Assembly (NCBI GenBank): GCA_014218235.1 | Contig: CM024755.1 | Location: forward strand, 76,368,631 to 76,432,630 | From: Colocasia esculenta | Taxonomy: Eukaryota; Streptophyta; Magnoliopsida; Alismatales; Araceae | DNA length: 64,000 nt | Direction of reading: 5' to 3' | Part shown: positions 21,840 through 33,690 of the stretch, piece after piece | How the letters are laid out: every line of letters starts with the position of its first letter | How positions within the stretch are numbered: position 1 is the stretch's first letter | Translations under genes and position numbers: made by a program | The notes under the pieces: model-generated | The model's database searches: none | What the model was told of the DNA's origin: nothing | What the model saw: only the letters and a program-made list of their open reading frames with translations

Positions 21840-22149
21840 TGTGGACATTCTGTTTTACCCCGAAACTTCAGAGTCCCCTCGAATGTTGGGCTCCCTCGTG
21901 GCGTTGGTGTGTGTGACGCTAGTTGACCCTCGTTCTTACTTCGCGTTGACTCTCGTTTGACCGAGTTGACCAAGGGAGAAAGAGAAGAAAATAAGGAAAC
22001 CAACAAGCAAATTAATGGGAGGTGATCGCCAGGGCCTTACCAGTGCCCAAGGAGGTGTTCAGATCGCGCCGGTGATGTAGCCTCACGAGCGGTTGATGGC
22101 GGGATGCCGACTTTCTTCCATTCAGCCGGCCAAAGGGAAGAAGCTTTGC
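21840..22149 (-). repeat. element B 5' LTR, U5-side part
   Basis: This is the inner end of the LTR, finishing TGTCCACA in element orientation. Its right edge is the TSD TTTGC of element C. It continues at 40905. Confidence 0.75.
22145..22149. repeat. target-site duplication TTTGC, left copy
   Basis: TTTGC precedes the TGTAACG end of element C and recurs directly after its other end at 40900-40904. Removing C rejoins an LTR that aligns across the join with the LTR of element A. Confidence 0.95.
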
Positions 22150-22820
22150 TGTAACGACCCGAGCTCCCGGACCCCCGCCAGGGACCCCCGAAGGTCGTGC
22201 CGCCACCCACGGATCTGAAGACCCAGAAGGGTTAGAATTTAGTCCAGTGAGATAAGCAATGAATTCAAATAACTATAACAAGAAAGTTCGTACATTAATA
22301 AAGAAATTATGTACAAAAAGTCCCAAAGAAAAGTACAGGTACAGAAAAGAAAGGTGCAGTCCTTAAGGGGCATACCCCGAGGACTTGAAAAATGGTCACT
22401 CTCAACTCACGGTACAAGAGCTCTCACGCTCACAACTCACACTGCTGGCAACACACAGCGCAACAAACCACCACCACGACCGTCTGACAACGAACTCCTG
22501 CGACAGCAAGTCCATACCTAAAGAGAGTAGGGGTGAGCCTCGCGAACAAGGCTCAATAGGGATAACCAGTCCCTTACCAGCCAGAGCAGCAGGAACTCCA
22601 ACAAAAGCAGAAGCAAACTAATCTACAAAGTAGTAAAGCGGGAAACACCTACTGTAGAGTATTACAAAGTAGCAGAAATAGAGAAACACCTCGACCACAA
22701 CCCGGGTCAGGCCAAAGACAACTCCCACAGAACCAGCGGAGTCAAGCATAATGCGGAAGCAAACACCTCGGCACGCACCTGCCAAGACAAAGAAGCTCGC
22801 TGAACACCGGAGCAACCACG

Positions 22821-23237
22821 TGAGACCAAAGTCTCATGACACAAGCACCAACATCCCGGACCTCCACGAGTTTGGGAAGGAACAACCAGGTGTCACCACG
22901 AGAGACACCGAGCAACCATGTGAGAAGCACCATCTCACCACTGGCACGGTCACCTCAGACCTCCACCCAGGTCGAGGGCCCGCAAACAGAACCACCCTGG
23001 ACCTCAGACACTCCATGAGGTCAGGGAACTACACCTATCAGTGCCACCACGAACGGCACCAAGGAACGGTTTACAGAAACAGCAGTCGGGTGTCTACACA
23101 AGACACCCTGAGAGAACCCGCAGAGTAGAAAACTACAAAAACATGGCCCATGAGGCCAAACCCGCAAAGCCCACGAAAGCTAGGCACGACTAGGCTACGA
23201 CCACCGTGCGAGCTAGGGCAACGAGAACCCAGTCTCG
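22821..23237. repeat. run of eight short perfect stem-loops in C LTR
   Basis: Arms and positions: TGAGAC/GTCTCA 22821-22836; GGTGTC/GACACC 22889-22909; GTGAGA/TCTCAC 22920-22938; GACCT/AGGTC 22958-22973; GACCTC/GAGGTC 23000-23022; GTGCC/GGCAC 23041-23059; GGGTGTC/GACACCC 23088-23108; CGAGA/TCTCG 23222-23237. Loops are 4-11 bases and often contain CACCA or CCACC. In the right LTR the first becomes GTGAGAC/GTCTCAC (29312-29329), and one pair broken in the left copy (22859-22873) is perfect at 29351-29365 (GACCT/AGGTC). Confidence 0.88.
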
Positions 23238-24107
23238 GAAATAGCATGAAACACCGTCACAGTAAGAGCAACCAAGCCACCGCCACAGGCAGCTAAGAGG
23301 AGGACACACCGTCCACCCCTCTTGCTCGCCAGCCTCTAACTCCTGCCTACGACCTCCCTAGGTAGAGTGAGGCTAGCGAGTCACAGTAAAGAACACAACC
23401 ACAACCACCGCAGTTCGACCGAACTACGGCCCCACGCCTGACCTCCCCATGCGGCTCCGAAACCAATGTAAAGCGAGGCAGTGAGAAGGACTAGCTGGTC
23501 TGCACCGGAAGAGCACCTAAACCACCTCAGAGACCCAGACTAGCTAAGAGAGCTCTACAAATGACTCACGCCGTTGTCCCTACCGTTTTCCCCTTCTGCT
23601 CCAAGTCCGAGACTTGAGCACGCCCGCCGCCCGGAGTAACCCCCTCTAACAGTGGCGCGCGGGACTAGGGGTCCCAGGTAACGGTAACCACCTGTCTCGT
23701 AGACAAGCCCTCAAGTGCCGAGCACCGGGCGAAAGAGAACTGGTATGGCAACCACTAACAGAAACAACACAGATGGCTTGTAACCAAGACAAGCCCAGCA
23801 GGCACAGGCACGCACAGCACCCCTTCCAGAAACCCCCAGAAGGGCCGTTGGCCAATGCCTGCACACAAGGCACGGCCTGAGAAACTGGAACACCACCAGA
23901 CAGAACAGAAACCATCGCTCTTCTAATAATCGATTGGCAGATAGACAATCGATTATTAGACAGACGCGAGCCTCCTAGCACAGCAGCTAGGACACGGCCA
24001 CGAAGGTGTCACCTTCAGTCACTAAATGCAGGGAGGCAACCTGCCGCGTTCCCACCAAAAGGTCCTAAGGGCAACCCTGCCCTGAGGCACATGCCGACAT
24101 GCCATCA

Positions 24108-24295
24108 CGACGGGTAGGGCAACCGCGACAGGCAGGTCGCGTCAGGGAAGCGCGCTGCGATAATACTCATGTCGCGACAGGAAACCAGGTCGCGATAAGG
24201 TAGCACATCGCGACAATAACCTTGTCACGATGGGTAACCGGGTCGCGACATGACCCTTAGCACGACGGCCACCCACACCGCGATAAGGTCTTGTC
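24108..24295. repeat. GTCGCGAC word array, downstream block (C left LTR)
   Basis: Exact GTCGCGAC occurs at 24171-24178 and 24242-24249, with variants GGTCGCGTC, GGTCGCGAT, CATCGCGAC, GTCACGAT and ACCGCGAT every 10-25 bases. It lies downstream of the probable promoter in element orientation. Confidence 0.85.
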
Positions 24296-24744
24296 CGACT
24301 GGGGTGACACCTCCTTTGATGTTGAGATGCGCTCGGTGGTCATGACATCAGCTGGAAGGCAAACCGCCAAAATGCTACATTTCGGGGTCCCCCACACACT
24401 ACAAACACTACCACCATGGAGAGGAGAGCATAGGGAAGGCATTTAAAGCATGCAAATACACAAAGGAACTTCCAATCACTCAGATTGGAAAGGGCACAAG
24501 AATCCCTACTGGAAAATGAAGAACCAACCAACAAAGGGGCCTTCACGACGAGCTCGCCACCTCCTCCTCACTCCCACGGCGCCACTCCCGCTCCACACGA
24601 GCCGCCAGCGGCTCCACCGCTGGAGGAAGACAAGAGGGAGACCTCTCCACCTCGGAGAAGAGAGGAAAGGAAGAAAGGATAGAAAGAGGAAAAAGGGGAA
24701 ACCGGCCAAGGCTTTTAGCCTCCGGTCCCCAGAACGCGACGGGG

Positions 24745-25015
24745 CGGGGCGTCGCGATACAAACCTTATCACGGCGGCCACCCAGACCGCGACCAGAACG
24801 CGTCCCACCTAGACGCCACGACAACCTGATAGGTTAGTCTGCCACGCCTGCCACTCGGACACGTGTCAAACGACCAAAAAGTAGAAAGCAACCTCGACCC
24901 GTTGACTGGGCACGAAAAGAACGTGACGCAACCACCCGTCGCGACCTGGATGACTGTCGCGACGGCCAGCTCCGTCACAACACTAACGCGTCGCTAAGAC
25001 CGGACGCGTTAGTGG
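24745..25015. repeat. GTCGCGAC word array, upstream block (C left LTR)
   Basis: GTCGCGAT, ACCGCGACC, CGTCGCGACC and TGTCGCGACGG recur here, ending with AACGCGTCGCTAAG and GACGCGTTAGTGGCCAATCA just inside the LTR start. The last two words recur in altered form in LTR F. Confidence 0.85.
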
Positions 25016-27366
25016 CCAATCATCCCACACACAAACGGAAAGTCAGAAAGCCCGAGATGTTACAATACATTCAACAAAAAAAATAATTTCATCCTCGAAA
25101 TCAAGGGCGAAACCCGGTCGGAGGAAACAACAGGTGCAAAGGGACCGCTAAGTCGCACCGCGACTTCCTGGTGGTCGCCACCATGACCCTACCACAAAGG
25201 GAGTGCCAAACCAGACATCCGACAGCTCACAGAGCGCACCCCAACCGGTGCGGAGCACACAAACGGATGTCGACAACTCCACAGGTGCAACGCGCACCAA
25301 ACCGACTAGAAACACTGAAACTGCCAGTCAAAAATTCCAACTGAGCCCTCAATAAGCCACGCTGTTGAGACCAACTGGCCAGTAACTCACTCTATCACCA
25401 ACGACTAGACAGAGGTCCCAGCTACTGACGGCAACCAAGGAAACGCCAAGAGGTCATCCACAAGACTCCGCTGAATGGCTCCGCACAACTTAGAAACAGA
25501 TAGCACCTACGGCAAGGCCAAATGAGAGCTTCTTAATGGTGACCCAAAACTAATCGGAAAACATGCACGTGGAGAACCGACGGCAAGCAAGATAATGTCC
25601 GACGGCACCACTAGATCTCACCCAGATCATCCTCATGGTCCGACCAGGACACCCAATGACTGTGGAGCCACAGAAAGCTGAACCATACGTTCCACAGGCA
25701 CACGCGCAGAGGCAAAACCAAGGAAGACATCTGATGTTGGCAAGGCCAAACAACTCAAGACGTCGGCAACCTGTATGGAAAACGAAACCACTGCAAAGGT
25801 CGAAGACGACACGTCGACCTCAGAGGAAGCTAAACCGAAGCCGGGCACCACAACAGAATGCACTCTCTCCCAAGCGAGGGAGAAAACCCGGACACAGGCC
25901 ACGACCAAAGCCTAGCGTACCACCGATAGGACTACCTACACAAGACAAAGCAGCCACCCCACAGCGGTAACGGTACAGCCACAAGGCATCGGCCAGCACA
26001 AGGTGGCTCAGAGGCGGAAAACTCAACGCCTCGAACACCGAGCAAACTCGCGAAACGATGCACCAAGCTCACGAACAGGGCACACGACACAACACACAAT
26101 GCTATTACAAGCATCAGGAGCTACCCAAAGTGCAACACAATGCACCAAGGCTCCAGACGGCACAAAACAAACCACTCGAGCACGAGCACAGGGTGCTACC
26201 ACAAGCACCAAAACTCGGCAGGATGCAACACAGTTGCACCAACGGCCGAAACAACATGGCTAACAGGAAGGACTCTCTCCACAAGAGACCTGCCAAAAGC
26301 CATACCCAAGGAACTGCAAGCCAAAAAGGGTAGAACAGGCCACATCGGCCACGAACCCTCAAGGCACAAGGACACAAAACATCGAAAAAGAAACCCGCTC
26401 TAGGTGCAGTACACAACCGCACCAGCGGCCTGAAATGACTCAAGGCCAACAGAAAGCGACTCTCCACCAGAGACCCACAAGAGAAATGCACGAAAAACTA
26501 ACAGCATCAAGAGCACAATAACCATATTGGCTCTTAGAAGTGCGCAAACACATAGCACCGCTCCTACCACCATAGGTGGGGAGGGCCACACGCCCAACGG
26601 CGACAAGTGCCTCCAAAGCATAGCTGAGGCACAAGAGAAACACGCACCGGAACGATGTCTGCACAAGCAACCCAAACAGAAGAACACCCATTGTCGCCTC
26701 ACACTGAACACAGGGCACACTGCCCTACATCGTCCAGTCAAGCGACAAGAAACCAGCACAGCAAGAGACGGGACAATAGGTCACCACAACCTATCGCACC
26801 ACAAGGAAACCACACGCACGAGGGGAGCAACCAGCTCAACCTCATGACAGCACAAGGGGAGGGACCTTCACCACAAAGGTCGCCACAGTGCGAAAACACA
26901 GCACCAACTGCCTTGCCAGCACCACCACCCGAGCAACCCACGGAAAGCAGAGGAGGAGAACTCTCACAATGAGTCTCTTCCACACGCAAGGGGAAACCAC
27001 TAAACGAGATTGGCACTTCCACACAAGCACAACCAGCCAGACACCCATGGCACTCACCAGAGCACCATCTGGCAGAGCACGTAGGGCGCAAGAAACAAAG
27101 CAAACCTCTCAACCCTGGGGACACACGAAGTCCCATCAGCGCAGTCAGGAAACCCGAAAAATGATCAGGAAGACAATCTAGCCAGCACTACGGCCAGACA
27201 CACGGTCAAAGGCACCACACCTTGACTGACAACACCCAGCAGATTGTAACACGGACAGTCCCACTGGCAACAGCAACAGCTCAACTCCACAGAGAGAGAG
27301 AGCAGCAACAAATAAAAAACAACACAAGGCAGCTTGGGGAGGACCTCTACCCAAAGTGCCAAGAGC

Positions 27367-27927
27367 CGTTCTGGGAAAACATCACCAGAACGCAGCCCAA
27401 ACAAACGGCCAACAGAGAGAACACAGCAGACAGCAGAAGCAACACAACTGGTTCTGAGAGAACCTCCACTAGAACCACCAAGGCACCGTTATGGAAACCC
27501 ACCAGAACGCACCAGCCAACACAAAAGCAGCATACCTCAACCCTAAGGTAGCACAACAACCGGCAGAAACAAGCTCGGAATAGTCCTGAGAGAGAACATC
27601 ACCAGGACAACAACCAACAATTCTAGGAAACCGCACCAGAATGCAGGGCAACCAAGCGATGCACCTCAACCTCGAGGGCAATGCAACGACAACCAACCAT
27701 ACAACAGAGACCTCAAACCAAGGAGGTAACACAGCAGAAGACTTTAACGAGCATAGAAGCAGTCCCAGAGGGAGAGGAACCCTCACTAGGACAACAACAA
27801 AACAATTCTGAGAAAACATTACCAGAACACAAGCAGCCAAGCGATGCAGCTCAACCCATAGGGTAATGCCGCAACAACCAGAAACGAGCACAGCACAGTT
27901 CTGGGGAAACCTCACCTCCACCAGAAC
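27367..27927. repeat. six stem-loops with covarying arms in C interior
   Basis: CGTTCTGG/CCAGAACG 27367-27392; TGGTTCT/AGAACCA 27449-27477; GTCCTG/CAGGAC 27583-27608; ATTCT/AGAAT 27620-27642; TTCTG/CAGAA 27806-27827; GTTCTGG/CCAGAAC 27898-27927. The units look like diverged copies of one hairpin: where one arm changes (GTTCTG to GTCCTG), the other changes to match (CAGAAC to CAGGAC). Confidence 0.85.
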
Positions 27928-28140
27928 CAACAGAGAAGAACTCCGAGAGCACCTCACTGGAACTCACAACCAGTCAACGCAAGGCTGACAACAACCACAT
28001 CCAAGTGGCGCAGCACTCAACCAGTGGTGCAATACAGCACATAAAGTATCTGCTTAGCTCGAGCAATGACGTCGACTAAGTAGAGCACAGCGCACAACGA
28101 CGCACAGGCACGCAAGGCCAAACACACAACCAACCCAGCA

Positions 28141-28273
28141 CACACCCCAACAAAAAGGGGACATCCAACAAGGACACACCCCAACAACAAGGGGACATCC
28201 AACAAGGACTCACCCCACAACAAGGGGACATCCAACAAGGACTCACCCTACAACAAGGGGACTGTCAGCAAGG
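28141..28273. repeat. four tandem ~34-bp units
   Basis: Units start at 28141, 28175, 28209 and 28242. The core is CACCCCAACAACAAGGGGAC followed by ATCCAACAAGGA in the first three. Each of the first three holds CCCC and GGGG that can pair. The minus-strand frame gives a repeated LLDVPLL-like peptide, a by-product of the DNA repeat. Confidence 0.93.
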
Positions 28274-28625
28274 CAAGGACACCTTTGACCGGTTCCGCAG
28301 ACCACAACCCTACATCAGTGAAGGCCACACCACACGTAGGCTCTCTCAGCCTTCGCGACACACCCACACGGACGAGCAGGCCGGGGACGAACCCAACCGC
28401 AGCACGAGCGAAAACAGCAACCATACTCGCAGCACGCGCACCCAGTAATAGCAGCAACACTCTCCTGCAGCTCACACTCAGACGCTGCTGGAAAGCTAGC
28501 CACCTACAACAAAGAGCCAAATGCTCACCTAACAGCACTCTACATGGGCGGGACAGCAGCGTACTAGTACCTTTCTTTGGGACAGCCATAGTTATTAAAT
28601 CATTACAAATATCGTTGGACCCCTG

Positions 28626-28638
28626 AGCTCTGATACCA
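28626..28638 (-). other. element C primer-binding site, tRNA-iMet
   Basis: Minus strand TGGTATCAGAGCT, one base from the end of the right (5') LTR. Confidence 0.93.
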
Positions 28639-28639
28639 C

Positions 28640-29533
28640 TGTAACGACCCAACCTCCCGGACCCCCGTCAGGGACCCCCGAAGGTCGTGCCGCCACCCAT
28701 GGATCCGAAGACCAGGAAGGGTTAGAATTTAGTCCAGTGAGATAAGCAATGAATTCAAATAACTATAACAAGAAAGTTCGTACATTAATAAAGAAATTAT
28801 GTACAACAAGTTCTAAATAAAAGTACAGGTACAGAAAATAAAGGCGCAGTCCTTAAGGGGCATACCCCGAGGACTTGCAAAAAGGCCACTCTCAACTCAC
28901 AGTTCAAGAGCTCTCGCGCTCACAACTCACACTACTGGCAACGCACGGCGGAACAGACCGCCACCACGACTGTCCGGCAATGAACTCCTGCGACAGCGAG
29001 TCCCTACCTAAAGAGAGTATGGGGGTGAGCCTCGCGAACAGGGCTCAGTAGGGATAACCAATCCCTTACCAGCCAGAGCAGTAGGACCTCCAACAAAAGT
29101 GGAAGCAAACTACTCTACAAAGCAGTAAAGAGGGAAACATCTACTGCAGAGTACTACAAAGCAGCGGAAACAAGGAAACGCCTCGACCACAACCCGGGTC
29201 AGGCCAAAGACAACTCCCGCAGAACCAGCGGAGTCAAGCACAATGCAGAAGCAAACACCTCGGCATGCACCCGCCGAGACAAAGAAGCTCACGGAACACC
29301 GGAGCAACCATGTGAGACCAGAGTCTCACGACACAAGCACCAACATCCCAGACCTCCACGAGGTCGGGAAGGAACAACCAGGTGTCACCACGAGAGACAC
29401 CGAGCAACCACATGAGAAGCACCGTCTCACCACAGGCACGGTCACCTCAGACCTCCACCCAGGTCGAGGGCCCACAAACAAAACCACCCTGGACCTCAGA
29501 CACTCCACGAGGTCAGAGAACTACACCTACCGG
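28640..29533 (-). repeat. element C 5' LTR, part 1 (U5 side)
   Basis: This aligns with 22150-23035 of the left LTR nearly base for base. It is cut by element D after ACCGG (29529-29533). Confidence 0.93.
29529..29533. repeat. target-site duplication ACCGG, left copy of element D
   Basis: The right partner is ACCGA (38782-38786), one base different. The intact left LTR reads ATCAGTGCC at this place, so the site is independently confirmed by alignment. Confidence 0.85.
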
Positions 29534-30326
29534 TGTAAGGCCCCGAATTTTCTTTTTCCCGCTTCTATTTTATGTATATGATGTTTACTTGTTCTTGCAT
29601 AAATGGCGTGCATGAAAATGGTGCATATTATAGATATAAATTTTGCATGTGTATATGAGTGGATGTATATTATTATCGTGAATATGAGTAATTGGCCAAT
29701 TTTGTGTATAAAGTATCTATTTAAATACTATGCAGGTGCTATCTAAATATTGAAGTATACCTTATATTACCCATTTCATGGATATTGTGTGCGAATATAT
29801 GAAGTGCATATGTGTATGTACGTATGTAGGTTATCTTATGCGTGTGATAATTGTATACCTAATTCTACATACATAACACCTTGGTATACCTATGTATGCA
29901 TGTGTATGTTTAGTAGTAAACGATGTCCAATTGCATGGTGTAGTTAATGTGTACATTGTACTTCGTACATTGCATGTACGTATGGAGTGCAAGCAAGAAC
30001 TATTTTAGTGAATAGATTATTCCTAGCTAACTTAATTCATATTGCCTCCTAATGATTTCTGAAACCCTCGCAATTCTTGTCACTTTATTTCGCCGCATGT
30101 TGAGTCATGCTTATGTAAAACATCATGTACGCATAGGTAGATATCTACGTACGTATTAGCTAGTTGTGCTTACGTATGCATGTGAATAATTATATGGTAA
30201 ATATGGTTTGAATGCATGGTGTGATAGTGTGTATACTATGTTACATACATTGTATGTATATATGTGTAAGTTGAACATGATTTCTGCATGATTTTAATTT
30301 CTGGCAGGAGGGCCAATTGGCGTCAA

Positions 30327-30373
30327 CATGGGTGGACGCCCATGAGATGTCGGCGTCCATATCGATGGACGCC
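30327..30373. repeat. two stem-loops in D U3
   Basis: CATGGG-TGGACG-CCCATG (30327-30344) and GGCGTCCAT-ATCG-ATGGACGCC (30352-30373), both perfect. The 3' LTR keeps the first but lacks about 54 bases that include the second. Confidence 0.92.
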
Positions 30374-30537
30374 AAGACTTAAGTAGCCGTCCATATTGGT
30401 GGATGTCTACTTCTCTGACCTGCATGCGCAGCAGACCCAGAATTCTGGGGACAAGCAACCCCAGCCATTGGGGAGCTGTCCCCAACGGCTGTGAAAGCCT
30501 CACATCAACCCCTGCGTGGGATGAGAGGTCTCTCTCC

Positions 30538-30543
30538 TATAAA
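30538..30543 (+). promoter_or_regulatory. TATA box of D LTR
   Basis: TATAAA in the context CTCCTATAAACC, followed about 30-60 bases later by a purine/pyrimidine leader-like stretch. The 3' LTR has the same box near 35829. Confidence 0.65.
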
Positions 30544-33499
30544 CCAACCCCTCCTTGCACCCCCAAGAGCTCTATTTTGGCTCTTTGCAAAGAGGAGAGA
30601 AGAAAACCCTAGCTATGGAGAACAAGAGAAGACCTGAAGTTGGTGGCCTCTGATCCGTTGACTGGAGGTGCAACATAAGGAGCTACAACGTCTGGAGGAC
30701 GGCCAATACACCCAAGAAGAGATCCCAGCTCCGAGGTGCCATCTACATCGACAGGAGAAAATAATCGAACGAGTTTCTGAACACCTTTTGACATGGCTGA
30801 GAGGGGCTTCATCAGCTCATTCCGACCTTTGTAGATTTATTTGAGAGGCAAGTAACCTACAGATCTCAATCCTATACATGTGCCCTAGGTCCCAGCATTT
30901 TTCTGGATTTTTCCTCGCGTTCTGGATCCCCCCTTTCTCCTTGCGTTGGGAGCTCGGGTCTGTGTTTTGCACAGACCTGAACTTGACGGCAATCGCCATT
31001 GCCATCGAGATCATAGCTTGGCGGCCAACGATATTGCCGTTAATGTGCTATTAGCGTCCAGACTATGCCGTTAAGCTCTTCAGGGTAGAACAGTGAGCTG
31101 TTCTCCCTTCTATATGATTAATTTCCGAAGTGTTTTCGAATGAGGATATAAGGTAATCATATATGTTATGAAAAATAGACCATGGGATGCATGTGATATT
31201 TTCTGTGCTTTTTGGTGAATGGCATGGATTGTTAAATTATTGAAATACATGTGGGAAAAATGGATTATGCATGTTCACCTACTGTTTACATGATTCCTGA
31301 GGAATTAAATGCCCTAGATTTTTCTATACAATGTGTATATGTATCAGTCCATGCCCTGAAATTTTGAGAATTTTTCCATGACTGTGGGATTTACTGAAAT
31401 TTCTGTTTTGGAAATAGAAGACATACGTAGGATTTGTAAAATTTACAGTAAATTGTGTGTTGTGCAATAAATCAGGGGAAAATTTCTGTGATGATGAGTA
31501 TGTTAGGATCAGGGTTGTGAATGGTTAAATCTGATGTTCGTGTTATGTTCCATGTTAAATTGAATTATGAATAGCATGAAATTGAATGTTTTAATTTCTG
31601 TAAATGTAATATGCTTCAGAAAAATCTGAAAATTTGTATGTGCGACTATAAACCTTAAATTTGTCTGTGGTTAAAATCTCATGTTATTTTGATGACAGTA
31701 AGTATTGTTATGGGTGGTTTTAATGAGAAAAATGACTATGTGAGCATGTTAATTGTGACTTGATGTGATTCAATAAATTTCAGTATGATTAAATGTATAT
31801 TATGATTATTTGGCAGTTGCAACAGTGAGTGTGAAAATCAGTAAATGAGGACTTATGCGTGTGTGAATTATGTATGAGTGTGTGTATGGAATGTGAGAGA
31901 ACAAGTGGTATAGGTGTGTAAATGGTTAATGTGACAAGATAAACAAATATGCCCATAAGACACTGCCACCCTAGATGCTTGGAGCTGTACCGTAGTAATG
32001 CCCCTACGGGAAAGCTCAATGTGATATATGATACCCTAGAAAAGGGTCTTGATAAAGTGTTATACCCTGGCAAAGGGTCTTGTGAAATCCTGGAGGTGGA
32101 CAAGTTCCACTGGTAATGGTGGGAAGGGCTTTCCCCAGTTTCTGCAGGAACTAAGACTTATCACTATGCCGGTGATTAAGTATGTGAATGTGAATGTGAA
32201 TGTGTGTGTCATGTGATCGTCTACGTGGTGGTTTGGGCTGTGTCTTGGCATTAAGTGAAAATAAGCATGTGTGATGTGAAAAGTGATATGTGTTCATAGC
32301 ACAAGGTATGTGCGAGATATGTGTAAATGTGGCACATGTTATATGCAAAAGTGAAATGATAAGAAGTGTGTGAATGTGAAAGAGGGATTAATGGGAAATG
32401 TGTATAAGTATTGTGTGATGGAACAAAGTGAATGTATGTGAAAGCCAAGGTTAATCATATGGTTGTATGTAATGAGAAAATAGTATAAGTGTAAATGACA
32501 ATAGTGTTAATTGATAATTTGTTTATTGATGTGTATATATGTGTGTGTGTATGTGTTTATGTATAAATTGTCAATTGCTAAAAGTGATGTTACTATTAGT
32601 ACAAAAAATGTAAGTATATGCTTTCATATTCATAGAATTTGAATTATTGGATGCACATGTGTTTAGTATTATGTTGTATAGTTAAAAATGATCCCTATGC
32701 AAAGGTAATATGAATGTGATAAAATTTGTATAAAATCAGCAAGCTAAATGTGAAGTAAATTGTTATGATTGCATGCGAAGTGAGTTAGAAATCATGCTAG
32801 GAGTGCTACCTATCTTGTATATGTTTCCATAGTTTAGTTGTGCAACTTTACAATGACTTGGACAAAGTATGAAAACGTGTGAGTGTGTATTTTACTCATG
32901 TCAATGACACCATGATGTTAGTGATCTTGTTTAGATTTTAGTTTTACATTTGTTAGGATAATTGTCTAATGAAATTCCATGTGAAGTTGTTTAGGTTATA
33001 GCGTGATCATGTATGATTTTAACTGCTGAAATTTTATTGTGTTAATTGATAAAAAGCATGTATGTATTGAATCTTAAGTTACTTGCTGAGTCTATTGCGT
33101 AGACTCACTCTTGCTAAACATTTCAGGAAATTAGCAGCGGAGGAGCTAGCAAGATTTGAAGTGGAGTTGGACTAAGTGATTGAAGCATTGTAATTTATCT
33201 TTCATAGTATGTAATGCTACAATTGAATTTGAATTTTGATCAAATGTACTTAGAGTCGGCTATGTAATTGGAAAATATTGCACTTATGTTATCTTTTGTT
33301 GAACTATACAGACTGTGGTATGTGGATTTAAAAGTTGATGGAATAAGATTCATTTAAATTCCGTTGCATTTATTCGACTCTATTTGTGTATATCTCAGCT
33401 CACTTGTTACTTGTTGGGGTATTCTCCCCTGTAGCGGCTCGCTCTCATCCGACGTGGGTTGGTATAACCGTACCGGGTGGAAGTGGGTCGTTGCAGATA

Positions 33500-33511
33500 T
33501 GGTATCAGAGA
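33500..33511 (+). other. element D primer-binding site, tRNA-iMet
   Basis: TGGTATCAGAGA, four bases inside the LTR end. Confidence 0.92.
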
Positions 33512-33690
33512 CTTTGGGTTGAGATTATACATAAATAGCCATCAACTAAATCACATCTCTAAGTCTTTGTAGTGGATAGCCAGATCCAAGGAATAATTAA
33601 GATATTAGTAGAAAAGTGATAAGATAAATGCATGATAATATGTTAGGCATAAGGATAAATGGAGTTTAACTTAGTGTTTATTTTGTAGCA

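Larger units (their letters stand above)
22150..25064 (-). repeat. element C 3' LTR (2915 bp, left copy)
   Basis: In element orientation it starts TGTAACATCTCGGG (25064) and ends GGGTCGTTACA (22150). It lacks about 64 bases present in the right copy (around 39850-39910). It carries a run of stem-loops at 22821-23237 and two GTCGCGAC blocks. A TTTAAATGCC element on the minus strand near 24436-24445 is a possible TATA-like box between those blocks. Confidence 0.9.
25065..28625 (-). other. element C interior, no recognisable coding domain
   Basis: The plus strand is strongly A/C-rich. Several long open frames exist on both strands but are low in complexity and match no gag, protease, RT or integrase motif I know; I treat them as composition artefacts. 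The region is filled with small inverted repeats (examples: GACCTT/AAGGTC near 26865-26883; the array at 27367-27927) and a four-unit tandem repeat at 28141-28273. Confidence 0.75.
29534..33495 (+). repeat. element D 5' LTR (3962 bp)
   Basis: TGTAAGGCCCCGAATT...GGGTCGTTGCA. It has a TATA box at 30538-30543, stem-loops in U3 (30327-30373), a CCGTAG/CTACGG hairpin near 31990-32010, two ACCCT/AGGGT hairpins near 32034-32078, and GT/TATG-rich low-complexity stretches. ORFs inside are not conserved as protein domains. Confidence 0.93.

Noticed and set aside
25635..27957. Long overlapping open frames on both strands of element C interior
   Set aside because: They are low in complexity, follow the A/C bias, overlap on both strands and show no domain; open frames are expected from composition.
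28017..28238. Minus-strand frame with repeated LLDVPLL-like peptide
   Set aside because: It is the translation of the ~34-bp DNA tandem repeat; unit lengths of 34 and 33 bp do not preserve a frame.
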